Assembly: GCF_002204185.1 (NCBI RefSeq)
Contig: NZ_MXPU01000017.1
Coordinates: 1 to 64,000 of the forward strand
Direction of reading: 5' to 3'
From: Rhizobium esperanzae
GTDB taxonomy: Bacteria > Pseudomonadota > Alphaproteobacteria > Rhizobiales > Rhizobiaceae
DNA: 64,000 bases
Part shown: positions 1-9,647 of the stretch, piece after piece
Layout of the letters: every line of letters begins with the position of its first letter
How positions within the stretch are numbered: position 1 is the first letter of the stretch
Translations under genes and position numbers: made by a program
Notes under the pieces: model-generated
What the model saw: the letters and a program-made list of their open reading frames with translations, nothing else
What the model was told of the DNA's origin: nothing
The model's database searches: none

Positions 1-243
1 GCGCACCAACTGCCGCTCGGAGCGGATGCCGAACAGGTAGCCGATGAACAACGCCTTGAACATCAAGGTTGGATCGAGCGGTGGTCGGCCGTTGTCGGCG
101 CAATACAATCCCGCAACGCGGTCGTGGATGAAGGAGAAGTCAATCACCGCCTCGATCTTGCGAAGCAGGTGATCCTTTGGCACCAGACTATCGAGCGTCA
201 CCATCTCGAGAGCTGTCTGTTCAGGGCTGGGTTTCTTCAACAT
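1..243 (-). CDS. IS1182-family transposase, N-terminal part (cut by window edge)
   Basis: The first 81 codons are readable on the minus strand from an ATG at 243 and stay open to the window edge. The N-terminus (MLKKPSPEQTALEMVTLD, then KDHLLRKIEAVIDFSFI, and further on CADNGRPPLDP and FGIRSERQLV) is the DUF772 region that opens IS5/IS1182-type DDE transposases. The catalytic domain lies outside the window, so whether the copy is intact cannot be judged. It reads away from the GH20 gene at 476. Family assignment rests on recognised motifs; the exact IS name is not claimed. Confidence 0.85.
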   Translation of the reverse strand, partial: MLKKPSPEQTALEMVTLDSLVPKDHLLRKIEAVIDFSFIHDRVAGLYCADNGRPPLDPTLMFKALFIGYLFGIRSERQLVR

Positions 244-290
244 GTCCCAGTGAATCACAAACCCCCAGCTCTCGCCAGGGGTTTGTCAGC
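1..290 (-). mobile_element. End of an IS1182-like insertion sequence
   Basis: Just upstream of the transposase start is a 9-bp inverted repeat (ACAAACCCC at 257-265, GGGGTTTGT at 278-286) followed by CAGCAATCTGA. I read this as the left end of the element. The exact outer boundary and the target duplication cannot be fixed because only one end is in the window. Confidence 0.6.
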
Positions 291-298
291 AATCTGAC

Positions 299-323
299 GG
301 CGCGGCGAAAGCCGCGCCGTTTT
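299..323 (+). terminator. Rho-independent terminator-like hairpin beside the IS end
   Basis: An 8-bp stem (GGCGCGGC, loop GAAA, GCCGCGCC) is followed by GTTTT. It would stop rightward transcripts before the GH20 gene, so that gene probably has its own promoter in 324-475. The rest of 324-475 shows no further structure that I can support. Confidence 0.6.
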
Positions 324-475
324 CCTTGCAAGTCGCAATCTCACGGTTCTCATCACTGTCCGCTTCGTCTCGACTCGCGCCGATTCCATTGCTGCCTCGA
401 AAAAGCTAAGCTTTTGAAAGCATGCCGGGGCGCGAGCCGTAATCCCGGCCGTCCATTGACAGCGGAGGCGCGACC

Positions 476-2385
476 ATGGCCGATTATCGTCTGGAAACAA
501 GCTGGCGCCCGGTCGAAAGCAGTTTCGGGCGCTTGACCTTCACCCTCTTCAATCTTTCGGCCGAGCCGCTTTCCGGTTTCTCGCTCGCCTATACGTCGGA
601 AACGCGGCTTGCCGACAAACACGTCTGCGCTGGCGGCAGCCTGAAGCGACAAGTCGCACATCTCCATGAATTCCGGCCGCCCGACGGGCTGAGTGTGCCG
701 CCGGGCGGCCACTGGCGGTTCACCGTCGAGGGGCTGACCCGAGAGCCGAAACATGTGACATCAGGGGTCAAATCGGCCTATCTGACACTTGGCGACGGGC
801 GCCATGTTCCTGTCGGTTTCGGCGATCTCCTTCTCGAAGGCCGGGATGGCGGCATTGCGCCGCCGCTTCTGCCGCCCGGCCGGGTAGAGGAGCCCTATTC
901 GCTGCTGCCCTGGCCGCTGGCGCTCGCGCTGAAGGCGGGAGAGCTACCGGTCGTTCTTTATCCGGCCGAGGGCGCACGACCTGAAGCGGTCAAAGCGTTG
1001 TCTCTGGTTCTTTCGCTTTACCAGCGGCTCTATCCGGCTGAAAATCTGTTGTTCTCGCTCTGCGCCGTAAAGGGCGGGCGCGCTATTCGTTTCGTCACCG
1101 AATCATCGATCGCTGCGCTCGCCTATGAAATACGATTTACCGCGCATGAGGTCGTGCTTTCCAGCGCGGATGCGACGGGTCGGCACTATGGCCTGATCAG
1201 TCTGGCGCAAATCATGCACGGCGCGCGTGCCAATCGGGAGAGTTTCAGATTTCCTAATTTCGGCACGATCGCTGACCAGCCTCGTTATGACTGGCGCGGC
1301 TGCCATCTCGATGTGGCCAGGCAGTTCTACCCGGTGGCTGATGTTATGCGGCTGATCGATATCCTCGCCTGGAACAAGCTCAATATTTTCCATTGGCACC
1401 TGACCGACGACGAAGCCTGGCGGCTGGAGATCAAGGCCTATCCTCAGCTTACGGAAATCGGGGCGCGGCGTGGCCCGGACGAGGTGCTCGCGCCGCAGCT
1501 TGGTGACGGGGCGGAACCGCGCTCCGGCCATTACACGCAGGAGGATGTCAGGCGAATCGTCGCCCATGCCGCCTCTCTGCATATCGAGGTGGTGCCGGAA
1601 ATCGATGTTCCAGGCCATAGCACCGCGACGCTGTTGTCGCTGCCCGCGCTCGTCGACGGGCAGGAGGCGCCGGACAGCTATCGCGCCGTGCAGGGTTATG
1701 CCAACAATGCCCTCAACCCGGCGATCGAATTCACCTATGAATTTCTCAGCAACGTGTTCGACGAGATGGTCACGATGTTCCCCGGTGAATATATTCATAT
1801 CGGCGGCGACGAGGTGGCAAGCGGCGCCTGGCTTTCGTCGCCGCTTTGCAAGGCATTGATGCAGCGGGAGAAAATTGCCGGCACGGCCGAGCTGCAGTCC
1901 TATTTCCTGAAACGGATCAAAACCATGTTGTCGGCGCACGGCAAGAAGATCGCCGGCTGGAACGAAGTCTCGCATGGTGGCGGCGTCGACCGCGACGGCA
2001 CTTTGCTGATGGCCTGGGAGAAGCCCGCTGTCGGCATCGCGCTGGCGCAGCAAGGTTACGATGTGGTGATGACGCCGGGCCAGGCCTATTATCTCGACAT
2101 GGCGCAGGCGGAAGCCTGGGACGAGCCAGGCGCGAGCTGGGCGGGCCACGCACCGCCGGAATATACCTATGCTTACGAGGCCGAAGGCGAGTTGTCGAAG
2201 CGCTACGGGACAGAGTGCGTGGGGTTCAGGCTTGCATCTGGACCGAAAATTTCCTTTCTCGCGCCTACTTCAATCGGCTGGTCTTCCCGCGCCTTCCTGC
2301 AGTCGCCGAAGCCGCATGGACCCCATTGGAACGCAAAGACTGGAACCGGTTCGCAGCGATCGTGCGGATGTGGCCGGTGCTTTAG
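476..2385 (+). pseudogene. GH20 beta-N-acetylhexosaminidase, frameshifted near 2195
   Basis: Family 20 glycosidase that removes terminal beta-N-acetylglucosamine residues, for example from chitooligosaccharides. The ATG at 476 follows a good GGAGG. The catalytic Asp-Glu pair lies in HIGGDEV (Asp445, Glu446), and the substrate segment WHLTDDEAWRL is present. After codon 573 (position 2194) the original frame runs into unrelated residues to a stop at 2521. The true C-terminus (GVQACIWTENF, SRAYFNRLVFPRLPAVAEAAW) continues in the next frame to a stop at 2383-2385. One missing base at about 2195-2196 explains this and would restore a protein of about 636 residues. It may be a real mutation or a sequencing error. 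Its stop overlaps the convergent kinase stop. Confidence 0.85.
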
Positions 2386-3299
2386 GATGCAGCGGCATCG
2401 GCTTTCAGTCCCAGTAGCGCTGCGCCGATCAGGCCCGGTTCGATGCGGCATTCGCTCGGCACCACCAGCGGCCGGTCGAACTCGCGCAGGGTGCGGCCAC
2501 GCACCGCCTGGTCGAGCTTGACCAGCAGCGGCGCGACATTGGAAAGCCCGCCGCCGACGGGCACGATGGTGGCGCCTGTTATGTTGACCGTCAGGGCGAG
2601 CGGCGAGGCGACGAGATCGACATAGACGTCGATGGTGCGCATCGCCTTCTTCTCGCCGCGCCGCCACTGATCGATGATCTCTTCGCTCGCAAGGCCGAGA
2701 TCATGCAGCGTCTTGTGCAGGCGCTCCAGCCCGCGGGCGCCGCCGACGGTGTCGACACAGCCTTTCTGTCCGCAGCCGCAGGCATAGGCGGGAATGGCGA
2801 CGGGCGGATTGCCGGCCGCCGATGCGATGATCGGGCCATGACCCCATTCGCCGGCAAAACCTCCGGCCTCGTTGACGAGGCGCCCATCGGCGACCAGGCC
2901 GCCACCGACGCCGGTGCCGAGGATGGCGCCGAAGACGATACGATGGCCGCGGCCGGCGCCGAGACCGGCTTCAGCCATGGCGAAACAGTCAGCGTCATTG
3001 GCGATCAAAACAGGCAGAGCAAGTTCGGCTTCGAGGTCGGCTGCGAGCGTGCGGCCGTGAATGCAGGGAATGTTGGCGCAGGTCAGCCGCTGGGTATCGG
3101 GATCGACGACGCCGGCGATCGACAGAGCCACGCGGCTCGGCTGTTCGCCGATTTCGGCGATGATGTCGCGCAGGGTCTCGACGAAAGCGGCAAAATCATC
3201 CTTCGGCGTCGGCCGGCGGCCGAGGGGGACGATGTCTGTCTCGGAGCGGGCGATGCCGCCCTTGATGGCGGAGCCGCCGATGTCGAATGAAATAATCAT
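2382..3299 (-). CDS. nagK: ROK-family N-acetylglucosamine kinase
   Basis: Cytoplasmic sugar kinase of 305 residues, probably phosphorylating GlcNAc released by the adjacent GH20 enzyme. The ATP-binding phosphate-1 motif opens the protein (DIGGSAIKGG). LGTGVGGGLV forms the central phosphate motif, and CGCGQKGCVDTVGG is the ROK zinc-binding signature. I placed the start at the ATG at 3299; a longer open frame upstream to 4118 runs antisense through exoD and is not coding. The GH20 neighbour suggests GlcNAc, but other ROK substrates (glucose, fructose, ManNAc) cannot be excluded from sequence alone. Confidence 0.85.
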   Translation of the reverse strand: MIISFDIGGSAIKGGIARSETDIVPLGRRPTPKDDFAAFVETLRDIIAEIGEQPSRVALSIAGVVDPDTQRLTCANIPCIHGRTLAADLEAELALPVLIANDADCFAMAEAGLGAGRGHRIVFGAILGTGVGGGLVADGRLVNEAGGFAGEWGHGPIIASAAGNPPVAIPAYACGCGQKGCVDTVGGARGLERLHKTLHDLGLASEEIIDQWRRGEKKAMRTIDVYVDLVASPLALTVNITGATIVPVGGGLSNVAPLLVKLDQAVRGRTLREFDRPLVVPSECRIEPGLIGAALLGLKADAAAS

Positions 3300-3525
3300 T
3301 GCCTGCCTGCCGTTTCTCTGGCTTTCAGCGTCTGCTCGCACTGTTGGCCAAGAATTACAAGCCTTGATGCATCTGCCTGCCATGGGCTGGCGGCGCAAAG
3401 GAGCGATGGTCGAACGCAAATAGCCGCCGACAGGCCTTCTCATTGATTTCCTGTCCCTTAAGTCATTCAATTGGCATATTGCGCGGCCAAACTCGGACCC
3501 TGCATTTCCATCATCTACCGGTATC

Positions 3526-4185
3526 ATGAGCATCGAAAACGCCGATTCCAACAGACGCAGAAGACCCCGTCCGCCACGTCCCAAAGGCCGCCGCCTCTCA
3601 GCGGTCCTGCGGCAGCTGGCAGGCGACCGAAGCCGGGAGTGGATTTCGATCGGCGATCTGTTCGAGACGATGGGTGACAGGGCGATCAGTGCTCTGATGC
3701 TGATCTTCGCGCTGCCGAACGCCTTTCCCACCCCGCCCGGCACCTCGGCCGTGCTCGGCGCGCCGCTGGTTTTTCTGGCGGTGCAATTGACCTTCGGGCT
3801 GAAACCATGGCTGCCGAAGGCGATCGCAAACCGCTCGATGCGGCGGGAAGACTTCGAGACCATCGTCGGCCGCATCCACCGCTGGCTCGCCTGGGCGGAG
3901 CGCATGCTGAAGCCGCGGCTTGCGATCTTCGCCGAGCCGCCGGCGGAATATTTCGCCGGCCTTGCCTGTCTTCTGCTTTCGATCGTGTTGGTTCTGCCGG
4001 TTCCGCTCGGCAACATCCTGCCGGCGATCACCATCTCGGTCTTCGCTTTCGGCATTATGGGGCGTGACGGGCTCTTCGCCCTCATCGGCTTTATCATGAC
4101 GACCGTGTCGCTCGTCATTGCCGGCAGTGTGATTTACGGTCTCGCCAAGGCGTCGATTTATTTCGTCATGCAATGGTTCGCCTGA
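3526..4185 (+). CDS. exoD: ExoD-family exopolysaccharide synthesis membrane protein
   Basis: A 219-residue protein with a basic N-terminus (RRRRPRPPRPKGRR), a conserved ISIGDLFETMGDRAISALML segment and several hydrophobic spans in the second half, the ExoD (PF06055) layout. In Sinorhizobium meliloti ExoD affects exopolysaccharide production, alkali sensitivity and nodule invasion; the molecular function is not known. There is no strong Shine-Dalgarno before the ATG at 3526. It stands alone between the GlcNAc kinase (divergent) and the polyol regulator. The symbol is by family likeness. Confidence 0.8.
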   Translation: MSIENADSNRRRRPRPPRPKGRRLSAVLRQLAGDRSREWISIGDLFETMGDRAISALMLIFALPNAFPTPPGTSAVLGAPLVFLAVQLTFGLKPWLPKAIANRSMRREDFETIVGRIHRWLAWAERMLKPRLAIFAEPPAEYFAGLACLLLSIVLVLPVPLGNILPAITISVFAFGIMGRDGLFALIGFIMTTVSLVIAGSVIYGLAKASIYFVMQWFA

Positions 4186-4298
4186 GCGGTGGCGTCAACA
4201 GGCTCGACATTTTCGGGAATTTTGTTTTGATCTGGCGCATAGAGACTCACATCAAGCCGGCGGCGACAAGCCGGCTCATTTTGCGCGGTAAGCAGTAG

Positions 4299-5252
4299 AT
4301 GGCAAAAAGATCAGAGACCCCTGCACGGCTCGACGATGCAGCCCGTGCCGGCTGGCTTTATTACGTCGCCGGACGCACGCAGGATGAAATCGCCGCCGCG
4401 ATGGGCATTTCACGGCAATCGGCGCAGCGGCTGGTGTCGCTTGCGGTCGCCGAGCGTCTGATCAAAGTGCGGCTCGACCATCCGATCGCTGCCTGCCTCG
4501 AGCTTGCCAACCAGCTGCGGCGAAAATTCGGGCTGAAACATGTGGAGGTGGTGCCGAGCGATGCGGGTTCCTCGTCGACCACCGTCGGCATCGCGGAGGC
4601 GGGTGCGGCCGAGATCGAGCGCTGGCTGAAGCGGCCGGAACCGATCGTGCTGGCGGTCGGCACCGGCCGCACGCTGAAGGCGGCGGTCGATCAGCTTCCG
4701 GCGATCGAATGTCCCAATCACCGGATCGTCTCGTTGACCGGCAATATCGCGCCGGACGGTTCGGCCGCCTATTACAACGTCATCTTCAGCATGGCGGATG
4801 CGGTCAAGGCGCGGCACTATCCGATGCCGCTGCCGGTGCTCGTCACCTCGGCCGAAGAACGGGAGCTGCTGCATGGCCAGCAACTGGTGCGCTCGACGCT
4901 CGACATGAGCGCGCAGGCAGATGTCACCTTCGTCGGCATCGGCGAGCTCGGCATCGACGGGCCCCTCTGCGTCGACGGATTCCTCGAGAAGGACGAAATG
5001 ATGGAGCTTATGCGTGGGGGCGCCGTCGGTGAAATCTGCGGCTGGATCTTCGATGTCGACGGCAAGCTGCTCGACAACCCGATCAACGAGCGCGTCGCCT
5101 CGGCGCCGATCCCGTCCCGCGAGGCATCGATGGTCATCGGGCTCGCCAAAGGCAAACGCAAATTCAAGGCGATCAGAGCCGCCGTCGTCGGCCATCAAAT
5201 AAACGCGCTGATCACCGACGAAGAGACGGCCGAATTTTTGCTCAAAAGCTGA
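4299..5252 (+). CDS. SorC/DeoR-type sugar-binding regulator of the polyol operon
   Basis: A 317-residue regulator with an N-terminal helix-turn-helix (about residues 15-55; RTQDEIAAAMGISRQSAQRL) and a C-terminal SorC sugar-phosphate-binding domain with GTGRTLKAAVDQL and FVGIGELGIDGPL. It is transcribed toward smoE and lies 145 bp before it. By position it matches the regulator at the head of rhizobial sorbitol/mannitol (smo) operons. SorC proteins can activate or repress. The perfect palindrome at 5348-5361 is its likely target. The start is the ATG at 4299, with only a weak ribosome site. Confidence 0.85.
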   Translation: MAKRSETPARLDDAARAGWLYYVAGRTQDEIAAAMGISRQSAQRLVSLAVAERLIKVRLDHPIAACLELANQLRRKFGLKHVEVVPSDAGSSSTTVGIAEAGAAEIERWLKRPEPIVLAVGTGRTLKAAVDQLPAIECPNHRIVSLTGNIAPDGSAAYYNVIFSMADAVKARHYPMPLPVLVTSAEERELLHGQQLVRSTLDMSAQADVTFVGIGELGIDGPLCVDGFLEKDEMMELMRGGAVGEICGWIFDVDGKLLDNPINERVASAPIPSREASMVIGLAKGKRKFKAIRAAVVGHQINALITDEETAEFLLKS

Positions 5253-5319
5253 GCAAAAAATATTGCAATTAAATCAAAGAGAAGACTGTGGTCTTCGGCA
5301 TCGCAGCAACGATTGCCGA

Positions 5320-5348
5320 TTGACTTTCTTTATGGAGTGATGAGTAAT
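5320..5348 (+). promoter_or_regulatory. Candidate promoter of the smo operon
   Basis: TTGACT at 5320-5325 is followed after 17 bp by AGTAAT at 5343-5348, a reasonable sigma-70-like pair just before smoE. The match is moderate and has not been mapped experimentally. Confidence 0.45.
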
Positions 5349-5361
5349 TGCTCATGAGCAA
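5348..5361. promoter_or_regulatory. Perfect palindrome TTGCTCATGAGCAA, candidate operator
   Basis: A 14-bp perfect palindrome overlaps the end of the candidate -10 box and the expected transcription start, 37 bp before the smoE ATG. The position suits control by the SorC-type regulator encoded next door. Confidence 0.55.
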
Positions 5362-5397
5362 AGCGAATGCTCACATCTCGTCTTCTGGGAGGAAGAT

Positions 5398-6708
5398 ATG
5401 ACATTGAGAACTTTTCTGCTGGGCGCCTGCTCAGCACTGGCGTTTGCCGGCATGGCTTCGGCCGAAACGCTGACAATCGCGACCGTCAACAACGGCGACA
5501 TGATCCGGATGCAGAAGCTGACGGATGATTTCAAGGCGAAGAATCCCGGCATCGACCTCGAATGGGTCACCCTCGAAGAGAACGTGCTGCGCCAGAAGGT
5601 CACGACCGACATCGCGACCAAGGGCGGCCAGTACGACGTTCTGACGATCGGTACCTATGAAGTTCCGATCTGGGCAAAGCAGGGCTGGCTGCTGCCGCTC
5701 GACAATCTCGGTGCCAATTATGACGTCGACGACCTGCTGCCGGCGATCCGCAGCGGCCTGACCGTGGACGGCAAGCTTTATGCGGCGCCATTCTACGGCG
5801 AAAGCTCGATGGTGATGTACCGCAAGGACCTGTTCGACGCCGCCGGGCTAAAGATGCCCGACGCCCCGACCTGGGATTTCATCGCGGACGCAGCCCGCAA
5901 GGTTACCAACAAGGACAAGGAAATCTACGGCATCTGCCTGCGTGGAAAGGCCGGCTGGGGCGAGAACATGGCGTTCTTGACGGCCATGTCTAATTCCTTC
6001 GGCGCGCGCTGGTTCGACGAGAAGTGGAAGCCGCAGTTCGATCAGCCTGAGTGGAAGGACACGTTGGACTTCTACGTCAAGCTGATGAAGGATGCCGGCC
6101 CTCCGGGCGCCTCCTCCAACGGCTTCAACGAGAACCTGGCGCTCTTCCAGACCGGCAAGTGCGGCATGTGGATCGACGCAACGGTTGCCGCTTCCTTCGT
6201 CGCCGATCCGAAGCAGTCGCAGGTCGCCGATAAGGTCGGCTTTGCGCTCGCCCCGGACAAGGGCCTCGGCAAGCGCGGCAACTGGCTCTGGGCCTGGAGC
6301 CTCGCCGTCCCGGCAGGCTCGCAGAAGGTCGAAGCTGCCGAGAAGTTCGTCGCCTGGGCCACGAGCAAGGAATACACCAATCTCGTCGCCGAGAAGGAAG
6401 GCTGGCTGAACGCACCTCCGGGCACCCGCAAGTCGCTCTATGCGAATGCGGACTACCAGAAGGCGGCTTCGTTCGCCAAGATGACGCTCGACTCGATCAA
6501 CTCGGCCGATCCGACCAAGCCGACCGTCAAGCCGGTCCCCTATGTCGGCGTCCAGTTCGTGGCGATCCCGGAATTCCAGGGCATCGGCACGGCGGTGGGC
6601 CAGCAGTTCTCGGCAGCCCTTGCCGGCCAGATTTCGGTCGACCAGGCGTTGAAGAGCGCACAGCAACTGGCAACCCGGGAAATGACCAAAGCGGGCTACA
6701 TTAAATAA
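5398..6708 (+). CDS. smoE: Polyol ABC transporter, periplasmic binding protein (SmoE-like)
   Basis: A 436-residue family 1 extracellular solute-binding protein for sorbitol/mannitol-type polyols, by operon context. A Sec signal peptide covers residues 1-22 (cleavage after ASA). The start follows GGGAGGAAGAT. It is first in the transport set smoEFGK. A bulged hairpin downstream (6719-6750) would protect the smoE part of the mRNA, which suits the excess of binding protein usual for these systems. Substrate is inferred from the linked mannitol dehydrogenase. Confidence 0.88.
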   Translation: MTLRTFLLGACSALAFAGMASAETLTIATVNNGDMIRMQKLTDDFKAKNPGIDLEWVTLEENVLRQKVTTDIATKGGQYDVLTIGTYEVPIWAKQGWLLPLDNLGANYDVDDLLPAIRSGLTVDGKLYAAPFYGESSMVMYRKDLFDAAGLKMPDAPTWDFIADAARKVTNKDKEIYGICLRGKAGWGENMAFLTAMSNSFGARWFDEKWKPQFDQPEWKDTLDFYVKLMKDAGPPGASSNGFNENLALFQTGKCGMWIDATVAASFVADPKQSQVADKVGFALAPDKGLGKRGNWLWAWSLAVPAGSQKVEAAEKFVAWATSKEYTNLVAEKEGWLNAPPGTRKSLYANADYQKAASFAKMTLDSINSADPTKPTVKPVPYVGVQFVAIPEFQGIGTAVGQQFSAALAGQISVDQALKSAQQLATREMTKAGYIK

Positions 6709-6718
6709 AACCTCCTGA

Positions 6719-6750
6719 GAAGAGGCGGATCCTTGACAATCCGCCCCTCT
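6719..6750 (+). other. Intercistronic hairpin between smoE and smoF
   Basis: AGAGGCGGAT pairs with ATCCGCCCCTCT around a short loop, with a two-base bulge. No T-run follows, so it is more likely an mRNA-stabilising or partial-attenuation hairpin than a full terminator. The rest of 6709-6845 shows nothing else notable. Confidence 0.45.
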
Positions 6751-6845
6751 GGGCCGCCGATTGCCCGAACCGCATCGGCGGCCTCTTTTCCAGATTAAAG
6801 CTGCCTTGCGGCCGCTCCCTGCATCAGATCAGATCGGTGATTGCC

Positions 6846-7718
6846 ATGGCAACAACACATACTCGCTCCGCGGCGCGCCTGATGATTGCGCCCTCCGTGC
6901 TGTTCCTCTTTGCGTGGATGATCGTCCCGCTCGCGATGACGATCTATTTCTCGCTGCTGAACTACAATCTGCTCAGCCCCGGCATGGAGAGCTTTGTCGG
7001 CCTGCTGAACTACGAATATTTCCTGTCCGATCCGGCCTTCATCGCCGCGCTGATCAATACGCTGCTGCTTGTTGCCGGCGTTCTTGTCGTCACCGTCGTC
7101 GGCGGCATCGCCTTTGCACTGCTGCTCGACCAGCCGATGTACGGCCAGGGCATCGTGCGCATCCTTGTCATCGCGCCGTTCTTCGTCATGCCGACAGTGG
7201 CTGCACTCGTCTGGAAGAACATGTTCATGAACCCGGTCAACGGCCTGTTTGCGCATCTTGCGAAGGCGCTGGGCCTGCAGCCGATCGACTGGCTGGCGAA
7301 CGCGCCGCTGGTTTCCGTCATCCTCATCGTCGCCTGGCAATGGCTGCCCTTCGCCACCCTTATCCTGTTGACGGCGCTGCAGTCGCTGGACGAGGAGCAG
7401 AAGGAGGCGGCTGAAATGGACGGCGCCGGCGCGATCTCGAAATTCATTTACATCATCCTGCCGCACATGGCGCGCGCCATCACCGTGGTGATCCTGATCC
7501 AGACGATCTTCCTGCTTTCGGTCTTCGCCGAAATCCTTGTCACCACCAATGGCGGACCCGGCACCGACAGCACCAACCTCACCTATCTCGTCTATGCGCA
7601 GGCGCTCTTGCAGTTCGATATCGGCGGCGCTTCGGCGGGCGGCATCGTCGCGGTCGTGCTTGCCAATATCGTCGCGATCTTCCTCGTGCGCCTCGTCGGC
7701 AAGAATCTGGAGGCTTGA
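6846..7718 (+). CDS. smoF: Polyol ABC transporter permease (SmoF-like)
   Basis: A 290-residue inner-membrane permease of the MalF/UgpA type with six predicted hydrophobic segments. The EAA loop is seen as DEEQKEAAEMDGAGAISKF near residue 190, where it would contact the ATPase SmoK. Start choice is ATG at 6846; an in-frame GTG at 6837 is possible but neither has a strong ribosome site. It ends just before smoG (TGAGATG, one base between stop and start), which indicates coupled translation. Confidence 0.88.
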   Translation: MATTHTRSAARLMIAPSVLFLFAWMIVPLAMTIYFSLLNYNLLSPGMESFVGLLNYEYFLSDPAFIAALINTLLLVAGVLVVTVVGGIAFALLLDQPMYGQGIVRILVIAPFFVMPTVAALVWKNMFMNPVNGLFAHLAKALGLQPIDWLANAPLVSVILIVAWQWLPFATLILLTALQSLDEEQKEAAEMDGAGAISKFIYIILPHMARAITVVILIQTIFLLSVFAEILVTTNGGPGTDSTNLTYLVYAQALLQFDIGGASAGGIVAVVLANIVAIFLVRLVGKNLEA

Positions 7719-7719
7719 G

Positions 7720-8550
7720 ATGGCCAGAAAAGTCACAACGCAGCACAAGGTCATCGTCACCGCGATTGCCTGGACGCTCGGCATCCTGATCTTCTTCCCG
7801 ATCCTGTGGACCTTCCTGACGAGCTTCAAGTCGGAAGCCGACGCCATCGCCTCGCCGCCGCAGTTCCTGTTCTTCCACTGGACGACGGAGAACTACGCCG
7901 AGGTGCAGAGCCGGTCGAACTATCTCAGTCACTTCATGAACTCGGTGATCATATCCTTCGGCTCGACGCTGATCGGCCTGATTATCGCGATCCCGGCCGC
8001 CTGGGCGATGGCGTTTTCGCCGACCAAGCGGACCAAGGACGTGCTGATGTGGATGCTCTCGACCAAGATGATGCCGCCTGTGGGCGCGCTGATCCCGATC
8101 TATCTGATGTTCCGCAATTCGGGCCTGCTCGACACACGTATCGGGCTGGTGATCGTGCTGACGCTGATCAATCTGCCGATCATCGTCTGGATGCTCTACA
8201 CCTATTTCAAGGAAATCCCTGGCGAGATCCTCGAGGCGGCCCGCATGGACGGGGCGTCGCTGATGAAGGAGATCGTCTACGTGCTGACGCCGATGGCGGT
8301 GCCCGGCATCGCCTCGACACTGCTTCTCAACATCATCCTTGCCTGGAACGAGGCTTTCTGGACGCTCAACCTCACCGCCTCCAAGGCGGCGCCGCTGACC
8401 GCCTTCATCGCCTCCTATTCCAGCCCGGAAGGCCTGTTCTACGCCAAGCTCTCGGCGGCATCGACGATGGCGATCGCGCCGATCCTGATCCTTGGCTGGT
8501 TCAGCCAGAAACAACTCGTCCGCGGCCTGACCTTCGGCGCAGTGAAATAA
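7720..8550 (+). CDS. smoG: Polyol ABC transporter permease (SmoG-like)
   Basis: A 276-residue MalG-type permease. The EAA motif is seen as GEILEAARMDGASLMKEI. The start is the ATG at 7720, immediately after the smoF stop, although the frame stays open upstream to 7537 inside smoF; that extension would overlap smoF and is not expected. It pairs with SmoF to form the channel. Confidence 0.9.
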   Translation: MARKVTTQHKVIVTAIAWTLGILIFFPILWTFLTSFKSEADAIASPPQFLFFHWTTENYAEVQSRSNYLSHFMNSVIISFGSTLIGLIIAIPAAWAMAFSPTKRTKDVLMWMLSTKMMPPVGALIPIYLMFRNSGLLDTRIGLVIVLTLINLPIIVWMLYTYFKEIPGEILEAARMDGASLMKEIVYVLTPMAVPGIASTLLLNIILAWNEAFWTLNLTASKAAPLTAFIASYSSPEGLFYAKLSAASTMAIAPILILGWFSQKQLVRGLTFGAVK

Positions 8551-8566
8551 GAAAAGGGAGACAAAC

Positions 8567-9565
<999 letters not shown>

Positions 9566-9647
9566 GCAGGCGGCCGGCTGGGGGCAGGCATGCGAGCCGG
9601 GCGATGGCGCCCGGCCGTCTCGGCAAGACCTTCAAGAGGACTGAAAC

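Noticed and set aside
1103..2149. 348-codon minus-strand frame inside GH20
   Set aside because: It is the complement of a conserved glycosidase domain and has no own signals.
3300..4118. N-terminal extension of the GlcNAc kinase frame
   Set aside because: The extension runs antisense through exoD and the kinase motif starts right after the ATG at 3299.
7537..7719. Upstream extension of smoG
   Set aside because: It would overlap smoF by about 180 bp; the ATG at 7720 directly after the smoF stop fits an operon better.
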